Source: Nemopilema nomurai
Taxonomy: Eukaryota; Cnidaria; Scyphozoa; Rhizostomeae; Rhizostomatidae
DNA: 64,000 nt
Assembly: GCA_003864495.1 (NCBI GenBank)
Contig: ML133461.1
Coordinates: 620,001-684,000 of the forward strand
Direction: 5' to 3'
A model generated the notes under the pieces. That model had not been told where the DNA came from. It did no database searches and saw only the letters and a list, made by a program, of their open reading frames with translations. Of this stretch, positions 13,883 to 27,014 are shown in pieces. Positions within the stretch are counted from its first letter, which is position 1, and every line of letters starts with the position of its first letter. The position numbers were made by a program, and so were the translations under genes.

Positions 13883-14260
13883 TCAGGAGAATGCGAAGTG
13901 ATATTGATTTCGACCTGATGAATCAGTAAATGCTGGCAATACTAGTTGAATGGGTGAAATGTCCGTGTTTACGGCTACGGTTGATTTTTGATTTTGAAAA
14001 ATGTCTCTATCAATTAGCTTTAATGAAGCAATAATTGTTGAAAATGTGGCTTGAAATCGAACACCTGTGACAGGGCTTCTAGTTTCAGTATCTAGCTGAC
14101 GAGTCGATTCGGGAGGCCATGAATCGTGAATACCATTCAAGGGCGACTCTGAATGACTCATTAATGATCTACGAGTTGTAAACAATTCTTCATAGCTTTC
14201 ACACAGTCTGATAGCGCTGGTATCATCTGAATCTTCAAGGCATAGTATGACGCTGTACAC
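13883..14260 (-). other. Unassigned open reading frame, 125 codons
   Basis: The longest open frame in the 12-27 kb desert. It begins after a TGA with GTG rather than ATG; the first internal ATG gives MSHSESPLNG. Composition looks protein-like, with motifs such as LCESYEELFTTRRSLM and FSTIIASLKLIDRDIF, but I do not recognise a family. It ends 14 bases from the CCCCTG end of the possible element at 13091-13869. It could be a decayed transposon ORF, an isolated exon, or chance. Confidence 0.2.
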
Positions 14261-17200
14261 AAATCTCGCACGCGATCAATGCAGCAGGACTTGACTTGCC
14301 TCTGATATGCTCAAGGTAAGGACAAATTTGCTTCTTGGTTAGCATCGTTTTTACAATAATCACACTGATTAAACAATCCGTAACAGATCGAGGCGTTCGT
14401 TAAGGGTTCTTATTGATAGCCTCATTAACATTGCTCTTACATAACATTGCTAAAGTACTGATTAACTTTGAGTTCCAAAGAAGCCCTCATCATATACATT
14501 TTCCGGTCGAAACTTTTGCAACTTAACGAGCAGAGAAAGAAGATCCTAGAATATTGTTTGAAGTGACTATATGTATTTGATAATGATGAACAAAGATGTA
14601 GATAAAGTTTGTTAATCTGATGTGTGGGAGTTTCGAAACAGCATTTGATATGATGCAATGATAATATGATATCCCTAAACACCTGTTCACAGGCAAACAA
14701 AGACGCTCGCCCATGTGGTGAGAACGCGAGAATTTTGAAGTAAACTTCAGTATCTAGTGATACCGGATAGCTAATACAAGAAGGATATCAAAAAGGTAAA
14801 TAATGTCTGATAAGTTGCAGCAGAACAGCAAAACAGAGGAATTCAAGATGACTCCATTAAGGATTTACTCAAACTAGATGTACTCTTTAAAGTTGGCAAA
14901 CATCATTTGAAGCCTATGTTGAGATATGGCGAGGCTAGAGGAATAGACGACTATGTTTCCTTCCTGCAAGATACATATCTAAGCAGAGTTTTAGAGGTGA
15001 TTTTAATACGCTTGCCATCAATTGAACGATATTTTTCTTCAATTATAAGCAGCTGCAAACTATAGAAAAAGGGCTAAAGCGACTAGACAAGAAATAAATT
15101 GCAATTGTTCGGGAAGGATGCTTATTTTTCGTCCAGATAACGCCTAAGCTCGCAAAGACCGACCATTTTCAAGCATTACTGAAACAAGAAGCATATTTGG
15201 CTGTGATTTACAAGACCACGCGCCTTCCTAGTAGCAAGTGTGAATTTTTGTCCTTCACTCATCATCAGACTTGGTTTTGCTACAAACACTACTTTATCTA
15301 ATAGGAAAATGGCAACCAACTGGTTTTTTAAAGAAGGATGCGTTTAAGCAATATGTACCTCTTGGCTAAAAAATTTGCTGCTATCCTTATTTCATTATTT
15401 AAGAATGTTAATGTTTACTGTCCGGTCAAAATTTCTCATCTATATATACGCGTGTGTGGTCTACAGACCGCGACAATTCTAATAACATAGATGGTGCCGC
15501 CCCTTTTTATTTACCGCGAGGGTCATTTCACCAAAAATAGAGATACCTGGTAAATCTATTATGCATAGCATTTGAAGAGAAAAGTTGTTCGTTGTATCCA
15601 AAGGCAAAGCTGAATTAAATTAATTTTTTCAGAACCTTATAGACCAGAACCAAGTCCTTCTGCTATTACCTCTTTCAAGAGATTTCTACTCAAAGGCTTT
15701 TGGGGGTCTTCCTTATACATTATACAGCTCTGTCACATGGTGAATATTTCATTGTCATATCATTGTCAGAAATACATAAGTTTGAAGCCGAGCGAACGAA
15801 CTAACTCAGCATTGAAAACGTATTAGTTTCTAATGAAATCAACATCAGAAGATATTGCGTCAATTAACTGTCAATATCATTATCAACATCAATATTAACA
15901 CCAATATCAACATTATTTAGTAGCATTCCATACAGGTGAATCTAAAACACTCCAAATGCACTAAATGTGTCTCATGATGACTTATAAAATTTTGTGTAGT
16001 TTATTGCTTATCAGAAATATTATTTTGTGCTTGAAGCAGTTCGTAGTTGATCTTATCATATCGGATATGATTTGACAGGTTAAAGAAAATTTGTAGCAAA
16101 ACTCTAGCAGCCGATAATGTTCCTTGCACATCATCAGAAATTAGTCATCTTACTGTTTATGTACTTGCTTGCATCTGTTTCAATATACAATATTACCGCA
16201 TATTTGTGATAAACTGCACCACTCAATTACTGAATTGCCTAGTTCTACTCCTGGTAGTCATGTTTCTCCTCACACTCTTTTGTACAGTCCCAAGTGATCC
16301 AAAGCTCATAACACCGATAATTGTTGCAATTCCATATTCATTCAGTTACTTTAACAGTGAATTATTTTATTATTAAATTACAGTTGTAGATAACTTTAAC
16401 ACAAATGAACAACAAAAACTACACAATGTGATTGCTTAAGATGTTGAAAAACAAGGTCTAGATGTGGGCCTAATTCTAAATTGCTTGAGCGCCATTTTGG
16501 TCAAAAAGCTTTTTACTGATATTCCGATCCCTTGTTATACTATTTTGCTTTAACGTTCTACACACCGACTTTCGTCATGTTGGCCCATCCTGTTTTCAGT
16601 TGCAGTTTTCTATTGAATTTCCTTGACAGATGAACAAGAGTTATCGAGCTCTTGTGTAGGTGTATAGTGAATAGGTGTTCCGGCGCCTTCATTTTTTCGT
16701 CATTGTTTAGATTTCTGATAGAAAGTCACCACATGTAGAATGGGTTGCAGAGGAACCACGTGTCTTTAGACTTGCAGAAACGCCATTTTACAGTACCATT
16801 TTTACACAATCTTACACACGAAATCCTTAACACATCTTAGTAGTATCAAATCAACAGGCTTTGTACAAAAAGTCATTGTTCAATGAGTCACTTGACTCAA
16901 ACCTTGCACATGTCATGTTGCATAAAATATTCACAACGTCTGGATCTACCAAAAGCGTCTTAATCGCCTCAGGGTGCTTAAACGACTCATAACTCCACGG
17001 GAAAAGCCTTATCAGTGGTCTAAGATGTCCAAATGCTCAGCTAGTTATGCCATAAGACATTTAGCTTCTTCACGTTTACATTCTTCATTTCCTGCTTTTT
17101 GCTTTAAAGACGTTAAAGGGCTCAGCTCAGTAGATATGAGTTTGGGCTCACCTTAGTTGATATTGCAGCATCAAAGGCAACTATCGATTTTTAATAAACA

Positions 17201-20200
17201 GTGGCCTGTAAAGGCATTAGGATACGTGGCTAAGTTTTGGAAGGAAAGAGTCTTTGAAAGAGAACGAAGCAGCGAAATTGATAGCCAGATGGGACATCGT
17301 TACTGACAGAATTTCATCAACCATTCATTTCCCATATACACTTCACTGTAGCCATTCCCATTTCTCTCATCTAAGCAGGGTTATAGGGTTTGCCCTTTGA
17401 AGCTGCACAGTAATTACCTACTTTGAAATTTCAAATTCTTTTTTGAGCATGCTCCCTCTTGGCTGGCCAAAACATTTTTCTCCTTTGCAAAATAGCTTGA
17501 GAAGATTTGGCGTAAACCAGCAGCATGGAACATTCTTGAGGTGCCTTGAAAAATATTGAGTTAACTATTTTATTGAAACTGTTGATGAAAATCTAATTTT
17601 TTGCCTGAAATTTTTTTGAATGTTCTTCACCGGCAGAAATTCAGACATCATTAGCCATTTAGATTGGTTTGAAGGGAATGCATAAATGCAAATGCAGCTT
17701 TGTTTATTACTGTCAGGCAAAACCAACATATCACCGTCATTTTATGATTAACACAGCTCAGAATTTAAACCTCGCAACTCATAGCTCACATCTCAGTCAC
17801 TGTGAAAACAAAAAGGCCTCTATGGAGTAATACGCTTTATGTCTGACCAACATAATTAGCGACACAGCATATAGTAGTGCACGTGACTAGATTCTACACT
17901 CAAGTGCTGCAAAGTTCTGGGTTGTTTGTAAACTTCATCCCAAACATTTAATCGAAATTAAATAATGATGCTTAACGAAGTAGAGTTTCAATTAAGTATG
18001 CATCTTTACTCGTACTATTGGTTGTTCTTTCTAGAGGTAGTAATATCCTTGCCAGAAACTTATCGCCAGCTTTATTAATTTTTAAAGAACGACAACAGAG
18101 GTTTAAGCCCATCAGCTGATAAAACTTCAGCTGCCTGTGTTTTCAATAGTCTGCAAAGAATCCCGCGTATTCTCTCTGCAGTAACCCACGACCCTGGGAA
18201 CTCTACTGTTTTGTACTGAGAACCGTGAAATTAAGGATTCATGAAATGGGGATTCTAATACTGGGAAACAGCACTCGTTTAGCAGTCGATTTCCTCGCAG
18301 CTCAGCCAACTGCTTCAGTACATTGATTTTTTATCTTCGCGCTGGCTCTTCTATTTGACATCCGTCGTCCACGAATCAGCAAAAATCCACTATGTGGAAT
18401 AGTACATGCAATCTCTAGATATAAAAACACGGAGATGAAGTTAATGATAAATATGTCTTTCGACAAAGATATGTCGTCGGCCAAAAGCTCCAAGAGCAAT
18501 CACCAGGAAGACGCCATAAACAGATTTTCTTCCCGAGACCTCAAAATGTGCACGTGACGTCAAGTACCGTCAGTTCCCGTACCAAAATATTAACCAAAAT
18601 ATTCATTTCAAAATTACTATCCCTTGAGAAGTCTGCTTTAATGCTTGAAAAATGAACACTCAGCCTCAAACAAGAGCATCCCTAAGGCAGTCTTCTCTAG
18701 TTTATCTACCTCCAATGCTTTATCTTCATTCCCAAAATGACGCTATCGAGGGCATTCTTTGATATTGAGGAATTCATGGTGACAGTGGCAAAACTCCGTA
18801 ATGGATAGGGGGATATTTCGGCGTTTCTGGTTTCAGCGGATTCCTGAAACGCCCAAAGATCTGTTCTGAAAATTGCAAACTCCAGTTCAGTCGTCGAAAT
18901 TTTGCTAGAAAATTCTATTTCTTTTCGTGTTTCCCATTTGGCAAACTGCTAAAACACGTCTTTTATCAGTCAGTGCAGAAGCCTTAGGCATAGCGTGGCA
19001 AAGCTTCTATCTGAATTATTTGAGAAAAATCGACCCTCTCCTGCTAAATTGAGTGGGCTACATTGCTTGATAAAACGTTCTCTGGGAATGTCGACATACT
19101 TCGAAGTCCCACAAGCACGTAGATGCCAAGAGCATTCGGGCTGCCACTGCGATAAATACAAGCTGGGGATTCTAGCTGCCATGCTGTGTTAAGCTTGAGG
19201 GCTAAGGGTCGTGGCTAGCGGTTATTTCTTATTCATAATGAAGCGACGTGCAATGCGCTTCCTAAAATACATCTGCTGGTTATCAGATTCAAATAATTAC
19301 AAAAGATCACATTGTCAACCATATAGCCAATAAATGAAGTCCAGACGATCTGCTTCAATATTTAAAGACGGAGGCTGTTAAAGCTCTTCATAGATACTGT
19401 GTGTGTTTAAACAGAATTCCTTTAACCAAGTCAGATTTGCAAAGTAACTACTCTAAAGGTCCACGCTTAGTTCTGGAGCGTCGAGTGGAGCATGGTCGCT
19501 CAGTAACAAACCGGTTAGTTTTACTTGACATTTCATTTATAAAGCATTTTTCGTGTGAAGACATTTTATGAAATTGAACTCCCAGGTGCTTGTCTTTAAT
19601 TAGGTTAAATACATTACAACTTCCTTAAAATGCCAAGACACCCATCCGAAGGAAAGTTAGAGTACAATTTTCCTACAAGCCTACAATTTTTGTACTTTCT
19701 ACTTCGTTTATATAAGCCATAAAGCCATATTTACAAACAAATTGTAGGTCAAGATAAGTGTTATTTCATAACACTGCAATAAGAATGCATAGATCATATG
19801 TAGCAGATCATATCATATGTATCTTGGATGGTCAACATGTTTCAAGATAAACAGCATTCATACTTTTTCTGATCATTGCGATAATATCCATAGCGCCAAA
19901 GCTATTTATTTGTCAGACAAAACGGTTGCTCTATGATTAATAAAGAATAAACATTTCTACAACTAGAGGTGCATGGTTACCTATTTTCACCTATAAACCA
20001 CTATGTTCTTCATTGCGTATTGTGAAGTGCGGTTTGAATGTTAAGTTCAGGTTATCCCTGCCTTTGATGTCTAGAGACACAATTATAGGTTAATTGCCTT
20101 AATCTTAAAAGGTCAACTGTATCATTTAATCAGTGGCGACAAAGCATCAGAGCCAGGGAAGCATTGTTCGAAGGCCTGCCCAATTCGCAACTAGAAATTT

Positions 20201-23200
20201 CAAAATTCAACACATGCACAACGTTTGAATGTTCCAAGCCATTCTCAATGATATAATCGCAAAATCACCTTTATCAGAAGGCGTTTGAGTTGAGGCCATC
20301 AAATGGGTCGGTTTTAATATTTAATGAGTTACATTGTGTGCTTTATTGGATGGAATTATCTTTTGGAAAGTAGTAATGGCATAAGCATAGCGTCCCGTAT
20401 TCATTCTCAAGAATCTCTTTCGTGTTGTTTTCCCAAACAGAATCCTTTTGAATACACGCAGTGTTTATTTCAATGAGGCAGGAACTTTTTCAACAATGTT
20501 AAAGTATCTTCTAAACAGATTTGCTGGTTTTTTCTAGTTAGTTATTTCCCAAGTTTTGTCGTATGAAATGAAATTATAACTCTAACAAAGACATGCATGC
20601 AGCTGTTTTTCCAAATAGACGAAAATTTGACTCAAAGAAAGCTCCATCATATTTCCACCCTGGGAAAAATTGCCTAAGAGAGGTTTTTCTGAAAGCAAAC
20701 ATACAAAAATAGTCAATTAGGGTTAATAAATCTAACTACAGGTAAACTAGCACTCTAACATTGGCAACTGTAACAAGAGATCTCAATGACTAATAAAATT
20801 CTTTTGCTTATAACTTTGTGATAAGTTTACATTATAATTGCATTATTACTAACGACTAGTGGAATTTTCAAGAGCTAAACTGGTTAGCAGTGAGAGTTTT
20901 TTCCATTAAGGGTGAGTAACAATCATATTGAAGTTAATACGAGCTAGACGGGTAGGGAATGGCTTCTTCTTCAATACTTAATGCAGCCTTGTATGCCTTG
21001 TGTGCTAATCAATTAGGTATATCAGATTTTATCACAACTTGCTTTTAACAGCAGGAAAACGTAATGTTCCTCTTCTCAATTCAATCTAAAATATTTAAAG
21101 AGTTGGCCAATAAGTCCTTTTAAAAACATGTCTAATCACAGCTGTTCAAAGTATTAGACTGTCGACAAATAAAACCAGACTATTTGTCTTGATTTTACAT
21201 TCAATTTGCGTCAGATCAATTAAAGTATAGCATGTGCTCCTGTTGCCATCTAGGCTTCTGTTTTCCATTTATGAATTACGAAGGAGTCAGTCTTCATTTT
21301 TATAAGTGACCTCTTCAAAACAATGACAAACCAAAATGTTGTCTAGGCTTTGATAATTTTTGGCAATCCTGGAATGAGGTTCAATAAGTATTGCATTGCT
21401 ACTTAAAATTAATCCTTTGAAAAACTTGTTTCAAACGTAAGACATTTGTCTTTACTTTCCACTGTCATAAACACATTTGGCCTATCGATGTCTGTTTTAA
21501 CCTAATTTTCTGTAGAATTCATTAGTCAATACTCTACAAGAGTTATCTGAGATTCAACACAACAAGAATATACTACCATTGTGTCCTCCCTGTGTATGGC
21601 TTTGCCCTTTAGACAATATCCCTTAGACAATATACGCATATCTCAAAGCTATTGCTACTTAACTGATTGTCATGGACAAAGGAGCCAAGCACACTTTATA
21701 GAAGGATCAACACGGTTAAGAATTTATCTCAACGAAGCATGGATTCTTGATCCAGTTTTGAGGTAGAAATCAAGTCTAATTTAGCGATGGGAACAAACTT
21801 GGCCGATCTAACATTCCCCAACCTACAACGAGTTATTTTACTCCACTGTGAAAAAGACAATCTAAAAGTTTATCTTCTCAAAAACGCTTGAAAAATTCAT
21901 AAAAATCTTAAACTGATCAAGGGCTCCAGGAAACTGGTATTGAAACGATGATCTTAATTATTCTGCTTATTTGCTTCACATGAATTGTTTATTTTAACAT
22001 CAACGATAGTGTCTTCAAACCAAAGTAGAATGCACAAAATGGCAAGGAACTTTCGTATCAATCAGTTCACTGAACTGCTAGAAACATGTCAAGCTTCAAA
22101 ATAATAACAGGATCTTACTGTAGACATATTGATTTTGCAAATTGCATCTTACTTATCAAGCCTTATTAATCTAGCAAATCTTGTACTCCCAAACCTCTTT
22201 GTTTCTGCATAATACACTTTATCATTTGTTGATCTTCCTTATTTAGTTTTCTAAACATGTTTTGGTGTGTGTTTACCTTTCAGCTCGGAGGAGAATGTTT
22301 TCCACGGGATAACATTGATGTGCTGGTTGTTTGAAAATGTTCGTTGTTTAGGTTTGAGCGATTATGTGTGAATAGCGTATCTGTTTGCTTTTTAATAAGG
22401 CACAAAGCTCGAAAGAGTTTCATTATCATAGAAAGCAAATAATTTGACAGAGTATCAAAGTCATAATGCACCAATCCCGTGAATTATTTTTCAAATTTCA
22501 CTGTGCAATTAGCAGGGCTTTACGAGTTTACAGGAAAAGACAAAGCACTTCGTTTTAATATCATGGTTTTAGCTTGTTCAGATAAATCCATTTACGACAG
22601 TAAGATCAATTCAATTGTTCACTGCTCATCTCTGAATTCTTTCCTGATGTAATGGCGTTGCTAGATGACGCACAACTTGACTTAGTCCTTTCTCTCTTAT
22701 GAACACAAAATTTTCAATTATTTAGAAAAGTTTTCGCCATGACTACAAATAATTCAGTCAAGTTTTACTTTTCAGTTTGATGATGAGTGTCCGATGCTTG
22801 TGTTTCAAAACTTACTATCATAAATGTTAGTGATGAAAGGAGTCTGTTATTGGAATGTGAGACTGAAAGTTATTCTCAATGTGAATATTGATTTCACGAT
22901 GGTGTAGATGTAATAAGCTGGTCAGATTTTGTCACCTGGAGATTCTTCACGTATAAGGCCTCATTCAAATCACAGCTTCAATAGAAGAAGCGCACGATTG
23001 AACCGAGATTAATAATGTATCCATACTGGATGGTGCTTATACAACTAGGCAGAAGACAACAAGTCAGAAAGTCCATCGCTAATGCAAATTGCCATTCCAA
23101 CAATACTCCTTTATGCATGGGCCCCAAGAACTACTACATTTTTTTTACCCATTCATTATGAATCAAAATATTACTTGTAGCTGGAACCGCACTGGTGAAG

Positions 23201-25130
23201 TGTTTTGATTATGGTGGGTCGTTGCACTTCGTTTTCATTTGCATCTGAGAAATCAACTTGGAGCGCAAAAGTCAATTCTTCGGAATATTTAATTGAATAA
23301 GTGATAAAAATCACTTGGTAAATTACTCATTTAACAATAGCAAGTGAAAACATCAAAGCCTTTGCGTTCAAGTGAGTAAAATATGGTTTTGCAATCTCGT
23401 CGAAACGTCCCAAGACAACGTAAACATATTATTTGGTTGCGGCGTGGTAACGTTTTCTTCCTTGCTTGGCCGTTGCATTGAATAGACATAGATGAAGTTT
23501 GCATTTCATATGCTACAACTGTCACTTGGTGACCATAACTGCGCTGTAATTATACAAACGCTCAATGGGTGTACTTGCATGGTTACATATGGATACCATT
23601 TCCTACTGTTCTCATTCTAAAAGTGGGTGTCTCACCTATTCAAAACTTAAGGCAGAAATAACAACTGATTAATAATCTCATTCTGATATAATGCATTCCG
23701 TTGTATCTTAAACCTTCATTACTCACAAAGTAAATGTAATCCTTCTGAGATAACGAGAAAATGACCTTAGTATGATAAATTAATGGCACCTAATTCTGCC
23801 TTAGGATGATGTTTTTAAAGAAATAATGCATTATTTAGTTCAGGTGTCCACACCTTAGAGTAATTGTTTACAAAGAAGCCATCGCCAATGAGATTTCTTT
23901 AGACAGAGCTAAGATTTAGAGGTTATAGAATTCTTGGAAAGTGAGAGACCAACGTTTGATGCTAACACTGAATCAAGAGTAAACCTTTTAAGCAAGAGTA
24001 AATGAAATACTATTAGGGTAAATGAGTAAATATAACTTTACAGTGGTATTCAACAACATAAATGTCCAGAAACGTCATTGGTACTGTTACAAACCATGGC
24101 TAATTGACCTCAAATGTATTTGTTTTGGTAATATATAATACCTTCGCTTCAGAACTTTTAGCATCAACCTGGAGAAAATGTCTTTAACTTCCATTCTGTG
24201 CATACTTCTGAAAAGTATGGCTAACTTTTCCAACTGGATCATATTTCAGTTTTATAAGTCTTCCCGGCGTTGGCTATTAGAAAAGATTCATTCCAAGCTT
24301 CATGTGACCTTAAGCTGGTATAGACAAGCAAACATCGTCAATTATGTCAAAAAAGGCAAATCTCATAAGTCCTGCTCAGCGCCTTCTTCCCAAATCTCTA
24401 CAAATTTCTTTGTTACTGCAATAATTTTTCTTTTTCCACACATGATCAAAAAGTTGTCTACACCGGGAAAGTGAACTTGAAAGGAAAGGCTTGCTTTTAA
24501 AACTAATGAAATCATTTCCCCCTGCTACACCACAGTGCGGTGGTTGAAATCCAAGCCAAGACCGATGTGACATGAAGCTTTCGGGGATAATTCATTGATT
24601 GAATTACTAAGAAAGTTAAATGAATAATTGATTGAAAGGATTATAACTGTTTATCAATTGCTGCCAAATTTTATTGGCTTGTTTTAGTAATTAGCGACAA
24701 TCTGATAGCTGACGCTATAATGCAGGCCTAAAGAGGTTTCCTCGCAAAGGTCAACAATTCAAACCGAAAAAAACACATTAGGTTGTTTACAGGTCAACAT
24801 CGTTGAGATGCTTAAAAAATTAGCTATACCAAAACATTTTTGAGCACGTGAGCCAACGTCATCAGTCAGTTTAGATCCCGTCTCAACGGCAGCCGCTCTA
24901 CTCGGAAGTGTTCAGTTTAGCGCCCGGTCGTAACGGAACGAAACCGAGCCGACAGATAATGGGTGGGAAACGAGACTGACTTGCATTGGCAAAGAGGCTA
25001 ATTGAAGATGAAGCAGTGGCTAGTTTTCACTCGACCTGCAGCCGACCACCGTAAGAATAATTAAAAACTTAAAAAGAGGCCCAAACTTGTCAGAAGGTGG
25101 TTGTTGATCAACGATGCATGGCTCTAGCCC

Positions 25131-25158
25131 AAACCCTAACCCATAACCCTTACCCTAG
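25131..25158. repeat. Short telomere-like CCCTAA stretch
   Basis: Four CCCTAA-related hexamers (CCCTAA, CCATAA, CCCTTA, CCCTAG) occur in a row. Animal telomeres are usually TTAGGG, so this may be a tiny degenerate interstitial telomeric repeat, or simply chance in a C-rich patch. Confidence 0.3.
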
Positions 25159-27014
25159 TCTTGTTCAGTTCTTAGGTAATTGGTAGGAATTCTGCGGGAA
25201 ATGTTGAATCTTGTCTCATGCTGCCCGACTTTTATTACATATGAGCGAAAAAGAACGAGCAAAGAAAGGCAAGCGTTTTATAAGGCGAACAGTTTATGCT
25301 CTTATGACACGGACAAGATGAAAGCCAACATTTATTTTTCAGCTTTCATCCTTCATTCTTTCATTGTGTTTCAATGGCAAGGCAGGCAGAACACACCCGC
25401 TGTTTTCTTGTCGCTCGTGCCCGTTTGTAGCAAATATTTATAAACAATATTTCTTTAACAATATAGAATTATTCATCCTTGAATTATGCATAGCTGCAAA
25501 ATTACCAGAATCCGAGCATATGTTCTAGAAAAATAAATTGCCCAATTTTGAAAGATGATTACTCTGGTCAACCTTTACTTAACTAAACCGCATTTGCAAA
25601 ACTATAAGTCAACTTTATTTAGCTTAAGCATGTAATATCATATTAGACAGATTTCTTTGAGATAACGAAGATAAAGCCAAAATGTTTTTCCGACATTGTA
25701 TAAACATTCATTTATTGTGCACATCTGAAGACCCAGATTAACTGTTAAGTTAAACGAACAGCTAGAAAATTCAATCATATCTGAAAATCAGACAAAGGAT
25801 GAAAAATATTGGCATTTGTAAGTTAATCTAATATTGAGAAACGTTAAAATGGCATCGGGAAAGCGTCTTGAGGACTTATAATCGAAATTGCCTGCATCTT
25901 TGCACAACAGCCATCTCTTCGAGTTTTGAACATCTGCCTTTAGCCATCGCCTCTATTTATAATTGTGTTCGAATATTGCTTGCCATCTGATTCGGCATTG
26001 CTGCAAATTCTGTCAGGCCGTTTTTGCAAACGTGGTCTAGGCCAATTAATAGCATAGTTTTCGGTGTATTTAGATAGTTGAGGCTAGGTGGAGCTATGAA
26101 GTTTATACTTAACTGTGAGTCCTGAATCTAAATGACTATTTTCTCCTTGAATGAATAGTACAATCCTAGAATAACACTTTTATCTATCAATTTCATGAAA
26201 CGTTGTGCATACGCTCTTCAAAATTTTATAGAAGATATAATATGAACAAAAGGACCCCGGGAACCCTTTCTAAATGCTGCTGTTTGTGATTCGCTTTGAT
26301 AACATTTTCTAGTTTTGAAGTAGGCCTATCCGTTCGTAGCAATGTGAGCAATGGTACAATGAAAGCTTTGCGTATGTGTGTGTGTTAATATTTATGAATT
26401 TTGCCGTTTTTCCATGCTTCAAAATGCCCTTATAGTCCTCATTCAGTTCTCCAGACTGCAAAAGTCACTGAATCCATTGAGAATTAACAAATTTCAAAAC
26501 TGAATGTATGATAAGGAAATATTCAAACTCCTTGTTTTGGTTCCATAACAGGGCTTCATGGCTTTTTAATCATGCTTAGCTTTTGTCCACTTGCCTCTTC
26601 CAGCAATCTTACCATCATTCTTATACATCAGTCTACAAAAGCTCTACAAACCAATTCATGAGTGGGAGCATGCGATTTTTCTTTTTATGAATTTGGCATC
26701 ATCGCGTTCGTGTTGATTGGTGACAAGACGAAAAAAAAGTTCCAAAAGGACAATTTTCCATTTCGAGACATTTAAAACATTTTCATGATAAGTTTTGGTC
26801 ACATTGATGGCTAATTGCTCGAAGACGGTGCTCATTCAGCGCTTGTCTATGCTTCAGACATTATAATGCATTCTGGTTGTCGCCTTGTTGTTCTCTGTAG
26901 AACCAGACCAACTCATCCAAGTGTTGAGTCTAATATGCTGCGTACGTGTGCATAACGTAATGACATTGCCTACCTTACAGGATATTATTCTGTCTTGTAG
27001 GATGACGTATCAAC

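Larger units (their letters stand above)
12043..26980. other. Gene-poor intergenic region of about 15 kb
   Basis: I see no supported gene here. All open frames are short, and none shows domain motifs or flanking splice sites in phase. The region holds AT-rich unique sequence, an 18-base G run (13093-13110), a C/G-rich block near 13840-13869, a degenerate ATCAACATCAATATTAAC-like simple repeat near 15840-15910, one 125-codon orphan frame (13883-14260, listed separately), and a short telomere-like stretch (25131-25158). Regulatory elements of SF1 or the downstream potassium channel could lie here but cannot be identified by eye. Confidence 0.6.
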
